Below are positions 15,901 to 22,542 of a stretch of 22,619 nt of DNA, piece by piece; the first letter of the stretch is position 1, and each line of letters starts with the position of its first letter. The notes below the pieces were generated by a model that saw nothing but the letters and a program-made list of their open reading frames with translations, was not told the origin of the DNA and made no database searches. The DNA is taken from IMG/VR virus record IMGVR_UViG_3300030102_004066, positions 1 to 22,619 of that record; one strand, 5' to 3'. The position numbers and the translations under genes are program-made. This stretch comes from a virus.

Positions 15901-16238
15901 TCTACTTGAATACCTACGGGAAATTCGGCTTCAACGTTGCCAAACACCCCAGGAATATAAGTTTGGTTTTGTGTTCCCGTCCTTGTAAAAACGTTGAATC
16001 CTTGAAAATTAAACGAACCATCTGCTGCTTGTAGTGGCGTATCATCTAAAAAAATACTTTTGCTGCCTTCTTCGAGACCCTGAATTTCTCCTTCACTTAA
16101 CAGGTCTAAAACATTGGCAAACTGGTTCGACTGAAGAGTGTCATCAGCCTCAGATGGAGTATTCCCGCCTCCACCCTTTCCGCCACCGCCACCACCACCG
16201 CCGCCGCCTGAGCCTGCGATGTACTTAGATATTGTCAT
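12915..16238 (-). CDS. J: tail tip attachment protein J (host specificity)
   Basis: 1107 residues, close to lambda gpJ (1132). After MTISKYIAGS come ten glycines, Lys and four more glycines, a stretch often seen at the start of J proteins. Next is the conserved block DTLQSNQFANVLDLLSEGEI with GLEEGSKSIFLDDTPLQ. The middle contains the tail_3-type region with LVGLRIDSSQFSGIPRRKYL, SDPAWCLWDLLTNERYGCGI and RKEVYNVIQEMSSIFRG. A fibronectin type III-like domain starts near residue 732 (TAPPADVQNLSIEPIS...LRWDK). The C-terminal end, which binds the receptor in lambda, shows no likeness I can name. It forms the trimeric tail tip. The gene starts 2 bases after gene I ends. Confidence 0.93.
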   Translation of the reverse strand: MTISKYIAGSGGGGGGGGGGKGGGGNTPSEADDTLQSNQFANVLDLLSEGEIQGLEEGSKSIFLDDTPLQAADGSFNFQGFNVFTRTGTQNQTYIPGVFGNVEAEFPVGIQVENGTPVVRSITDSNVDRVRISISIPSLRKVEDDGDIVGTSVSLSIQVQYNGGGYSPVRTDVISGKSSSNYQRDYLLTLSGQFPVDIKVVRNTADSDSVTLENDTFWQGYTEIIDAKLRYPNSALVGLRIDSSQFSGIPRRKYLIRGIKVQIPSNATVDTVTHPGRITYSGVWNGTFKSSPEWTSDPAWCLWDLLTNERYGCGIPEASLDRYDFFSISQYCNELVSNGKGGLETRFSCNLLINQRKEVYNVIQEMSSIFRGISYYGAGSFVLQQDKPSDAQYALGPANVIDGVFSYSGSSLNSRHTTATVAYQNYDDLGEVAFEYVEDADAVAKYGINNKDIKAVGCYSQGQANRIGKWSLLSEQELHETCSFGVGLDSGIALRPGMVVDIADPLRGGTRRNGRVSSSTTTVVTVDSSSNLSVNMSNSPTLSVILPTGLVETRSISSISGRAVSVSSAFSEAPASNAPWLIQTSDIQSQQFRVVSVADAEDGTLGVTAIKYNESIYAAVERDLNLTQRDVSNLNEQPNAVEGLDGQEYLYQEGQTVHTGFSLSWVHDRKFLQDFVVKYKLDDDNAVSVTTSDPSITLTALRAGVLEVQVVARNFYKRQSSVASATFQLTGKTAPPADVQNLSIEPISSNSARLRWDKTVDVDVKVNGLVHIKHSNLTDGSATWPNSTDLIVAVPGNSTEAIVPLIPGEIFTKFEDDLGNKSVNATSVLVQLPETFERLVIESRREDADTPKFQGNYDKCFRDDTLQALILDSDSKIDTVSNFDSISSFVIAGALEVSGEYEFSRTLDLGGNYGVHIERHLATAAFFPDDLVDSRTALVDSWTDFDGGDADAVNAKLYLRSSSDAPSPSATYGAWQEVVSGTFQGRAFQFKAELTTADAAQNILISQLGYRALFQQRQENSDGVIASGTSTKSVAFGKGFFTGNSATGGENTHLPSVAVTVHNLGNGERLNVSNVSATGFDVDILDSSDSNVDRNFTYAAVGYGKAV

Positions 16239-16240
16239 GA

Positions 16241-16903
16241 TTAAACCTGATCAATGTCGAGTCCAGCAGAAATCACCGCTGATCCAACAAACAACCGCCC
16301 GTAGGCTATTGGCACTGGGACGCCTTGACGCGTTGTTTGAGCGATTCCACTAAAGCTGTTTGATTCAAGTCTAGACGCCTCACGGGGCGGCTTTGGCACG
16401 GGTGAAAGCATTTGAGAAACGCCTACCAGCATCAAACCGAGGCCGATATTTCCGGCAGCAGCAGCAAGTGCGCTCGCTGCTGCAAATCCTGGAGCAATCA
16501 CACCAACGGCCCCTGAAGCAGCCACACCTGTCGTAGTAAAACCACCTGCGCTAAGAGCAAATCCAGCACCAGGAGCCAATATCGCAGTGGTAACCAATGC
16601 CGCACCAAGCAAAATCATGCCTGTGCCTCTGCCTGCACCAGTCATAACAGGCGCAATGCTGAACACCTCGCGTTCGCTCCAAGGAGCAAACAAGCCGGAT
16701 ACATCATCGTTATGTATTTTTTGTTTGCCGACTGTTACTCGATAGGCAACACCATTTTTTTCACTGTCAAGCAACCATTGCTGAAGCTTGGGAAAATTAA
16801 CCAGCAACGCACGCATAGCCTGAGCAGGGGTATCCGCCACAAACTCGAATCGAGTCTTCCCCAGCAGTTCGCGCAAAGTGCCGTAGACCTTAACGACTTT
16901 CAT
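16241..16903 (-). CDS. I: tail assembly protein I
   Basis: 220 residues, matching lambda gpI in size and layout. The N-terminal 80 residues (MKVVKVYGTLRELLGKTRFE, FVADTPAQAMRALLVNFP) form a ubiquitin-like fold in this family. A Gly/Ala-rich hydrophobic region spans about 88-165 (GRGTGMILLGAALVTTAILA and similar). The C-terminus has the family signature FSGIAQTTRQGVPVPIAYGR followed by LFVGSAVISAGLDIDQV. It acts with K and J in building the tail tip and is not known to stay in the virion. It overlaps the 3' end of gene K by 14 bases and ends 2 bases before J. Confidence 0.92.
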   Translation of the reverse strand: MKVVKVYGTLRELLGKTRFEFVADTPAQAMRALLVNFPKLQQWLLDSEKNGVAYRVTVGKQKIHNDDVSGLFAPWSEREVFSIAPVMTGAGRGTGMILLGAALVTTAILAPGAGFALSAGGFTTTGVAASGAVGVIAPGFAAASALAAAAGNIGLGLMLVGVSQMLSPVPKPPREASRLESNSFSGIAQTTRQGVPVPIAYGRLFVGSAVISAGLDIDQV

Positions 16904-17603
16904 GCCTCAAGGCGCAAGCGGTGTTCTTCAAATAATACCCGCCGTAAACGTCCTTGCTAGACAGCCGACCCTGCACATGATGCAGCACAACTTGATCTCC
17001 TAGGTAAATTGCAGCATGATTAGGCACTGAAGAAGCTAACTGCATAAGCAATAAGTCACCACGTTTTACCTCCATAATCGGAATCTCTATAAATCCCTCT
17101 TTCCCAAAATTTTCTAAGTACAAATTTTCTCCTTTGTCCCACCACTGATCACGCCTAAAATAATTTCCCAACTGTATGCCTAGCTCACGCTTGTACCAAT
17201 CACGTACTAGAGAATAGCAATCCACAACGCCGTGAGAAAACTCACGCCCCACATAAGGAAGTTGAAACCCTTCTGGCTCGCAGTATCCCCAGTTTCCAGT
17301 AGTTGGATTGACAATGTGCCAAGGCAGACCACTTTGCTCACAAGCAACACGATCAGCAGGCGAAGGGCTGTGGTTAGTAAAGGGATGACTATGAACAACA
17401 CCTACAATTTCGCCTTTGTCTTCTACAGCTGCATAATCAATTGGGTCCAGAACAAAATGCTCATCAGGTGTATCAGCGAGATTCTTGCAACGAAAATATC
17501 TGCGCCTTCCTTTAACGATCGCAACTAAGCCACAACACTCTTTAGGACTTGTTTCAACCGCATGAGCCAAAATTTGTTCAGCAACGGATGAAGGCAAAGT
17601 CAT
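16890..17603 (-). CDS. K: tail assembly protein K: JAMM peptidase fused to NlpC/P60 domain
   Basis: 237 residues with two enzyme domains as in lambda gpK. Residues 1-115 are a JAB1/MPN (JAMM) metallopeptidase: Glu22 in SPKECCGLV, then the full zinc motif H71-S-H73-P, Ser81 and Asp84. Residues 118-237 are an NlpC/P60 peptidoglycan hydrolase: nucleophile Cys129 in GVVDCYSLVRDWY, His196 in PNHAAIYLGD, and a third polar residue at His208 or nearby. All catalytic residues are present. The protein is needed for tail tip assembly and may cut peptidoglycan at DNA entry. It overlaps gene L by ATGA and gene I by 14 bases. Confidence 0.95.
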   Translation of the reverse strand: MTLPSSVAEQILAHAVETSPKECCGLVAIVKGRRRYFRCKNLADTPDEHFVLDPIDYAAVEDKGEIVGVVHSHPFTNHSPSPADRVACEQSGLPWHIVNPTTGNWGYCEPEGFQLPYVGREFSHGVVDCYSLVRDWYKRELGIQLGNYFRRDQWWDKGENLYLENFGKEGFIEIPIMEVKRGDLLLMQLASSVPNHAAIYLGDQVVLHHVQGRLSSKDVYGGYYLKNTACALRHESR

Positions 17604-18493
17604 GAAGTAAGTCCTACTCCAGGGAATGACCCGAAGGGTAGTTCATTGTTTTCGCCAAAACGCGCTTTGCAACTACTCAAACGTTTACCACATGCATCTT
17701 GCGCCAAAGTGTTAACACTGTTGTTGTTAACGTCGAAGTAGCTGCTGCCCGCATAACTGCACTCAGAGCTTCGATACTTCCACTGACAAATGTTCGCTAC
17801 AACCTGACGGTTAGGCAGCTCCTTGCCCTGCAAATCCAGTTTACTTGTAAGCTCGAAAACAACGACATCACGAGACTCCGTTGCTTTGCGATCGACGTAC
17901 CATTCTTCAACGGGAAACGTTGCATATGGATCTGCAGCAGGCTCTCCGTCTAAAAACTTCTTAAGTGTTCTGATCCTTTTAACCTTGGCACCAGTCAAGT
18001 CATTGCCAGCGTTTACGTCGTTTACTCCAAGAAGCAACGCTGTAATTGTTCCATCTAAGTTTGCAACCGATAAGGTTGGTCTTGGTAAAGACCCCGCATT
18101 TGTGTACTCAAAACCGTCTGCCTTCACTGGAATACGCGTGTAAGCGTTGCCGTTCCACGTAATGTTTCCCGTTACGTTTGCATTTGACCCGGCGTGCCAG
18201 CGCAATATGTCAGAACTTCCGTGTAATGCGCTGTCATAATGCAGTTCAAACAGTTCAATAACCGTTCCTGGGTCTAATGCTGAAACATCGGCATAAACCG
18301 AGCTAATTGCAGCCCAAACAACACTGTTGTCTGTAATTGTGCTCCCAATATCTGTAGGCCAAGCAGGCTCAGAACTACCAGACGTTCCAGCAGTCGTACA
18401 CTTAAATACAAGGCCGCTGTTTTGCGTGGTGGTGGCACGTCGTACGTCACCAACAGAAAATGAAGTGCTAGCAGCCCAAGCGGTATAAGCCAT
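17600..18493 (-). CDS. L: minor tail protein L with extra N-terminal module
   Basis: 297 residues; residues 66-297 are lambda gpL-like (PGTVIELFELHYDS, VEEWYVDRKATESRDVVVFE, ELPNRQVVANICQWKY). Four cysteines, 236, 245, 268 and 275, have the spacing 9-23-7 that I recall for the four cysteines of lambda gpL that hold an iron-sulfur cluster, so that cluster is probably present. The first 63 residues are an addition: YTAWAASTSFSVGDVRRATT, with GLVFKCTTAGTSGSSEPAWP and a Trp at 60, which resembles a small carbohydrate-binding-like module seen in several phage tail proteins. In lambda, gpL closes the tip below M. Overlaps M by one base and K by ATGA. Confidence 0.92.
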   Translation of the reverse strand: MAYTAWAASTSFSVGDVRRATTTQNSGLVFKCTTAGTSGSSEPAWPTDIGSTITDNSVVWAAISSVYADVSALDPGTVIELFELHYDSALHGSSDILRWHAGSNANVTGNITWNGNAYTRIPVKADGFEYTNAGSLPRPTLSVANLDGTITALLLGVNDVNAGNDLTGAKVKRIRTLKKFLDGEPAADPYATFPVEEWYVDRKATESRDVVVFELTSKLDLQGKELPNRQVVANICQWKYRSSECSYAGSSYFDVNNNSVNTLAQDACGKRLSSCKARFGENNELPFGSFPGVGLTS

Positions 18494-18834
18494 CAGGGTT
18501 CAAAAACTTCGCGAAACGTTGCCTGAATACTGGCACGGTTTAAATAGGGAATCGACTTGCTCCACTCTTCACAAACAAATTTGGAGCTGCTGCTTTCTCC
18601 TGGCGGCGTAAAATCAAAGCTTGCGTTGTCTGCAGCACGAGCGTCGAGAAAAGTTTCAATAGTGTCAGCGTCTGTTTCTGACACCTCAAAGGACAAGTTA
18701 AAAATTTTGGGATTTTGATTTAACCCAAGACTTGTACGTTGTTCATAACCGTCCCCAAAACGCACTGTCCGCACTACCGGGGCACTGCTTTTCTGAATCC
18801 CGTAAGTTGGTGTGATTGAGGGAAAAGTAGCCAT
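18493..18834 (-). CDS. M: minor tail protein M
   Basis: 113 residues, close to lambda gpM (109). The start MATFPSITPTYGIQKSSAPV and the following RTVRFGDGYEQRTSLGLN are the family signature. Later come NLSFEVSETDADTIETFLDA and a C-terminal FTPPGES...KFVCEEWSKSIPY and ATFREVFEP. gpM joins the tape-measure initiator complex to L. It is coupled to both neighbours by one-base TGATG overlaps (18832-18836 and the L start at 18493). Confidence 0.93.
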   Translation of the reverse strand: MATFPSITPTYGIQKSSAPVVRTVRFGDGYEQRTSLGLNQNPKIFNLSFEVSETDADTIETFLDARAADNASFDFTPPGESSSSKFVCEEWSKSIPYLNRASIQATFREVFEP

Positions 18835-20699
18835 CAGACTGCAAGAAGACCGCCGGGACGTTTTTGCTTGACTAGCTCGGCTTGCACTGCAGCACCAAGC
18901 ATTTTGCCGAGTTGTGCTGCCTGATTGGAATCGCCTTCAACAGACGAGCCAGACGCATCCACGTTTACCACAATGCTAGACCCGCCCATTGCGTTGTTTG
19001 GAATAATATTGCCCTGCGCTCCAGGGATAAACAACTCAGGGCCACGTTCACCGACCAAATAAGGACGGCCTGCCCCGACACCTCCTCCGTTCGCTTTTCC
19101 GGTAATTGGATTTGGAAAAAGTTTTGACCCAGGAAACAATGCGTTTAAACCAAGCGCAACGTTTAAATCTAAAAGACGATTAGAAATATTTCGAAGAATA
19201 TTGCTTGCTACCTCACCAAGAGTCTTTGTGCCCTCTACCGCTGAAGAAATTGCATCAACAACACCAGTCTTAATGATTGTACCAATGTCTTTATAAATAG
19301 CAGCAAGATTTTCTGCCGCTTTCTTTTCTGCAGCCTGTCTTTCCTTTGCAGCATCTGCTAAAGCCTTGTCTTGTTTTTTCCGCCTATCTACAATGTTTAA
19401 TATCATAAATTGATTTTCAAATTCATCTATAATTGCTTGTCTCCGTTCTGGAGCAAGCAAGTTTAAATCACGCTCAACCGCTTCCTTGTCAATAATTAAC
19501 TGCAAAGATCTTTTTTCTTGAGTCGTCATAGCTTCAGCTAGCCGACTTCTTTCTTTTGCCTTTTGCAGCATTCTTGTGGCCAGCTCTTCTTGTCTCTGTA
19601 ACGGGGTTTTCTTTTTATCTTCAGGCGTTTGAACGGTTTTAGCGAACTCTGCGATCTCAAGTTCAGGAATCGACATCCTTGCTTTTCCTGTTGCAATGGC
19701 AATCTGATCAGATATTTTTTTTGCTTGAGTTTGGCTTGTAGGAAGTGTTCCTTCAAATCCAGCTGCACGAAGGTTTTTGGCGAAGTTTTTTATATCTTGG
19801 CCTCTCCTGCTGCCAGCTCTAAATTTTTGAGCTGCTAGCTCGACTCCAGTCAGGCCCGTCGCTTTATCAAACGCCTGCTTTGCCGCTTGTTCACCTGCTG
19901 CTTTTGATAAAAACTCAAGAATTGGCCCAGCAACTTTGGCAATGCCGGCCAACACTTGAGTAAAAATAATGCTTAAATTGTTTCCTAAAGTTGCTGCATT
20001 TTCTCCAAAAGACGTTAAAGCATTTACGCCATCTTGTCCCACTCTTGACGCTAAAAGCTTTGTCGCAAGTTCGGCAGCTTTAGCTTTTGAACCATACCTT
20101 TCAATTTTCTCCAAAAAGCTTTGAGTTTCCGTTCCGGCTATGCCGGTCGCAGAAGCGACCGTATCAAGGTCAAAAGATAATTCATTGAATGCTTGTCCTA
20201 CTTCTGCTGTTCGGCCAACCAAGTTTTCGATTTGACCAGCAACAACTTGAAGACCAATTCCGCCTGCAAATCCGCCAAATGCTCCGCCAATCGCACCAGC
20301 TGCAGCTTGAAAAGGGCTTCCACCAAACAGCAACGGAAAGCCGCCACCAAGGACAGCTTGACCAAGCCTTCCACTACCACCAAATCCACCACCAAATCCA
20401 CCTACTCGTCTACCTCCTCCACCTCCGCCAGATCGCGTCGCTTGACGTTGCAAAGATGCGTTTTCAGTTAAAAGTTTGTTCTCACGTTGCAGCTCTTTAT
20501 TGATTTTTTTAAGTTTGGTTAGTTTTTTATCTAAAGTTCTACTAGTTTTATCAAGGCTTGCTCCCCCTTTTTGCTGTACCTTTTTAAAAGCTTCGCTTAT
20601 CTTGTTTGCGGATATACTGGCTTCGTTTAACTTTTTAGTCAGCTTGTTTAGCTTAGCTTCGCTAAATTTAATGGCTATATTTACGCCGTAGTCAGCCAT
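18834..20699 (-). CDS. tail tape measure protein
   Basis: 621 residues. Residues 10-85 form a Lys-rich coiled coil (KLNKLTKKLNEASISANKIS). Residues 91-110 are glycine-rich. Residues 112-160 and 235-265 are hydrophobic and may insert in the membrane. A long helical middle (about 320-480) is full of Lys, Glu and Ala. The end has the motif KANGGGVGAGRPYLVGERGP then ELFIPGAQGNII, seen in many tape measure proteins. If length follows the lambda ratio (853 residues for about 135-150 nm), the tail is near 100 nm. Position after G/T and before M is exactly lambda H. Confidence 0.93.
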   Translation of the reverse strand: MADYGVNIAIKFSEAKLNKLTKKLNEASISANKISEAFKKVQQKGGASLDKTSRTLDKKLTKLKKINKELQRENKLLTENASLQRQATRSGGGGGGRRVGGFGGGFGGSGRLGQAVLGGGFPLLFGGSPFQAAAGAIGGAFGGFAGGIGLQVVAGQIENLVGRTAEVGQAFNELSFDLDTVASATGIAGTETQSFLEKIERYGSKAKAAELATKLLASRVGQDGVNALTSFGENAATLGNNLSIIFTQVLAGIAKVAGPILEFLSKAAGEQAAKQAFDKATGLTGVELAAQKFRAGSRRGQDIKNFAKNLRAAGFEGTLPTSQTQAKKISDQIAIATGKARMSIPELEIAEFAKTVQTPEDKKKTPLQRQEELATRMLQKAKERSRLAEAMTTQEKRSLQLIIDKEAVERDLNLLAPERRQAIIDEFENQFMILNIVDRRKKQDKALADAAKERQAAEKKAAENLAAIYKDIGTIIKTGVVDAISSAVEGTKTLGEVASNILRNISNRLLDLNVALGLNALFPGSKLFPNPITGKANGGGVGAGRPYLVGERGPELFIPGAQGNIIPNNAMGGSSIVVNVDASGSSVEGDSNQAAQLGKMLGAAVQAELVKQKRPGGLLAV

Positions 20700-20732
20700 C
20701 GACCCACAAAGCCAACAAGTGATGGCTTTAGT

Positions 20733-20927
20733 CTACCGCCTTGTCATGGTTTGAGCCCTACTGGACACCCTAGATCGATCCATGACTTTCTCTTCTTCCT
20801 CGCCCTTGATCTCGTAATAAGCAGCCCAACCGATTAACTCCTCTTGAGTAAGGCGCTGAGTGAGCTGCAAAACAGTCATTCCCAGCTCGGTAGCGAGAAA
20901 AAACAGAAAAAGCCAGTCACTACGCGC
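20733..20927 (-). CDS. tail chaperone T extension, read only by +1 (or -2) frameshift from G
   Basis: The 220 bases between G and the tape measure are not empty. In the frame +1 to G an open frame runs from after a TAG at 20985-20987 to a TAG at 20733. From the proposed shift it encodes 64 residues: ARSDWLFLFFLATELG, then MTVLQLTQRLTQEELIGWAA and YYEIKGEEEEKVMDRS. A hydrophobic start, TQEELIGWAAYYE and a charged end are typical of the T domain of GT chaperones, which in lambda joins the tape measure to the tail-tube subunit. The fused product would have about 179 residues. An internal ATG at 20879 could also give a free 48-residue T, but lacks a good Shine-Dalgarno. Confidence 0.75.
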   Translation of the reverse strand, partial: ARSDWLFLFFLATELGMTVLQLTQRLTQEELIGWAAYYEIKGEEEEKVMDRSRVSSRAQTMTRR

Positions 20928-21273
20928 TTTTGAGATCTGCTTTCGCTTCCTCCACCTTGTTTTCGGCGCCGGAGGACAGCATGGCTAGCTGAATCTCTTG
21001 AAGAACTGAAGCGTCAACAGCATTCTTGAGCTGAGCTTTCTCGCCATCCTGGAACAGACGTTTGCCGTCTGCATCCAATGCCTTTTCAATCATCAGGCCA
21101 AGCGCAAAGTCGTTGGCGTCATCCGTTCCAGTCTTTTTTTGGATGCTTTCGCGTTCAGCAATGGTCAAAGGGTGCCAATACACCTCAAGCACCACCTCAT
21201 CGCCGTCCCTGACTTCATGCTTATATAGCTGACTAACGCCAAATTTATTCCGAAGAAGCTCTGCAGCTCGCAT
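20920..21273 (-). CDS. tail assembly chaperone G
   Basis: 117 residues. The sequence contains MRAAELLRNKFGVSQLYKHE, a beta part VVLEVYWHPLTIAERESIQK and helical DDANDFALGLMIEKALDADG, followed by AVDASVLQEIQLAMLS. This fits siphovirus tail chaperones (DUF1799/TAC-like) that bind the tape measure protein and are absent from virions. Place directly before the tape measure, size and the hidden T frame downstream all support it. The stop TAG is followed by a U-rich stretch. It starts 26 bases after the tail terminator; the spacer has a weak Shine-Dalgarno only. Confidence 0.85.
   Translation of the reverse strand: MRAAELLRNKFGVSQLYKHEVRDGDEVVLEVYWHPLTIAERESIQKKTGTDDANDFALGLMIEKALDADGKRLFQDGEKAQLKNAVDASVLQEIQLAMLSSGAENKVEEAKADLKSA
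20926..20934 (-). promoter_or_regulatory. candidate +1 frameshift site CTC AAA AGC
   Basis: In G frame the mRNA reads CUC AAA AGC GCG UAG. After decoding AAA (20931-20929) the Lys tRNA can move one base onto the next AAA (20930-20928) with perfect pairing and continue GCG CGU in the T frame. It lies two codons before the G stop. This is the best site I see in the 60-base overlap of the two frames; other sites in that overlap have poorer re-pairing. Confidence 0.5.
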
Positions 21274-21299
21274 AAAATACTCACGTTATTAATACTATA

Positions 21300-21728
21300 C
21301 TACGCGACAGCCGTAAACTGGCAAGAAATAACCCCTACGAAATGAGAACGATCCTCTAGATCCAACGGCGTTGGCCCATTGATGTCCAAAACCCTAGGAA
21401 CAGAACTAAAGGTGTCTGTATAACTTGGAGCGTTTACTGAGGTAAGTCCGTCAATTACTGCCTCGCTGAGTACAGACAGCACTGACGTTCCAGTACTCTT
21501 AGGTACATATACGTTGCATTGAATCGTGCCAGAGTAATAATCCTGCGAAGCACCTTGGTTTTGCAGCGTAGACTGTCCAAAATTGACCGACATCAAAATA
21601 TATTTTTTGGCCTTGCCCGGAGCGATAAACGCCACATTGTCGTAAACCATCAAGACATCACTATCAGCAGTGGCAACGGCATCAGTTACAGCTTTTTCAA
21701 AAGCAGCACGAGCATTAACGAGTGTCAT
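21300..21728 (-). CDS. tail terminator protein (DUF4128/lambda U-like)
   Basis: 142 residues. The pattern MTLVNARAAFEKAVTDAVAT, then VYDNVAFIAPGKAKKYILMS, followed by YYSGTIQCNVYVPKSTGTSV and a C-terminal strand VGVISCQFTA is that of DUF4128-type terminators, which cap the tail tube and join it to the head. Order (neck, terminator, chaperone, tape measure) agrees. In lambda the tube protein V comes next, but here G follows after 26 bases. Overlaps the neck gene by ATGA at 21725-21728. Confidence 0.8.
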   Translation of the reverse strand: MTLVNARAAFEKAVTDAVATADSDVLMVYDNVAFIAPGKAKKYILMSVNFGQSTLQNQGASQDYYSGTIQCNVYVPKSTGTSVLSVLSEAVIDGLTSVNAPSYTDTFSSVPRVLDINGPTPLDLEDRSHFVGVISCQFTAVA

Positions 21729-22147
21729 AACTTGCCTCCTTTTTCGGAAAAGTTTTTCTTCAGAAGGGTTTTGATACCCTGCCCTTGAACATAGTTCTGG
21801 ACCTGGCCAAACTCGATTGCACGCTCCGCATAATCTACAGAGCTGCCAACATATACCGTATCTTGAAGCTTTAAGCCAGATTGAGCTTTAAAACGTGGCT
21901 TGATAACCGGCTGTATTTTGCCCTGCTCTTTTGCCTTTTCACTCCAAGGTTTGAAGTTTTCAATCTTGTCTTTCGCTTGGACCCTTGCTGTTTGCGCTTT
22001 CCAGCTTGACGCAAAAAAGCCCGTTCTCACAGGACTGTTACCTGTCTGAGCCAAACCCTCTTTTGAAATAACATCCGCACTAAACTGATTTAATCCAGCA
22101 GTCAGCTTGCCTTTAAGGTCTTTGGCGGCATGACTTAAATCTTTCAT
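21725..22147 (-). CDS. neck/minor tail protein, HK97 gp10 or lambda Z-like
   Basis: 140 residues, Lys-rich. The signature of the HK97 gp10 family is visible: NSPVRTGFFASSWKAQ in the first half and VYVGSSVDYAERAIEFGQ in the second, corresponding to the usual PVDTG.L..S and V.N...YA...E.G. motifs. These proteins act at the head-tail joint. It sits just before the tail terminator and is coupled to both neighbours: TAATG at 22145-22149 and ATGA at 21725-21728. Confidence 0.85.
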   Translation of the reverse strand: MKDLSHAAKDLKGKLTAGLNQFSADVISKEGLAQTGNSPVRTGFFASSWKAQTARVQAKDKIENFKPWSEKAKEQGKIQPVIKPRFKAQSGLKLQDTVYVGSSVDYAERAIEFGQVQNYVQGQGIKTLLKKNFSEKGGKL

Positions 22148-22533
22148 TAGAACCTTACCAGCAAAATATACAGGTACTCTTGACCGCCACGGAACGTTTC
22201 TACATCAGTAATCTGAGCAACACGATCCGCGCCAGCAAACCTCAACGTTATTTCGTCTTGAAGTGTTGGCTGATTATCCCCTATTTGATCTGGCGATATG
22301 TAAATACGGGCTTTTCGTTCCTCGCGACCTTCCTCTTCCTCGGATCGAATGAACTCGATCGGGCACTTTAAGTTGTAGTAAGGCCGGTCAAACGTGGTAA
22401 ACGCACCTGTTGCCGTGTCGTATTCGCCAGCAAACTTACGGGTGTAGTCGATCTCGGTGTCTAAACCATCGCCAAGATCGGCAACGATTGCCTTGGCCGC
22501 TTCCTTAAAAACACTGTCTAACGCTCCAGGCAT
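22147..22533 (-). CDS. head-tail connector/closure protein candidate
   Basis: 128 residues: MPGALDSVFKEAAKAIVADL, then YDTATGAFTTFDRPYYNLKC, an acidic segment EFIRSEEEEGREERKARIYI and a C-terminal beta part with EITLRFAGADRVAQITDVET. The position, just before the gp10/Z-like gene, is that of the head-closure protein (lambda FII, HK97 gp9), and the beta-rich C-terminus fits. I do not see a decisive motif. A good Shine-Dalgarno, AGGGG, lies 7 bases before the ATG. Confidence 0.65.
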   Translation of the reverse strand: MPGALDSVFKEAAKAIVADLGDGLDTEIDYTRKFAGEYDTATGAFTTFDRPYYNLKCPIEFIRSEEEEGREERKARIYISPDQIGDNQPTLQDEITLRFAGADRVAQITDVETFRGGQEYLYILLVRF

Positions 22534-22542
22534 GTCAACCCC

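Noticed and set aside
20733-20919. U-rich stretch after the G stop as a terminator
   Set aside because: There is no stem before the T runs, and the stretch encodes the hydrophobic part of the T domain in the +1 frame.
20877-20931. -1 frameshift for GT as in lambda
   Set aside because: The -1 frame after AAA AGC reaches a TGA at about 20 codons and its product lacks T features.
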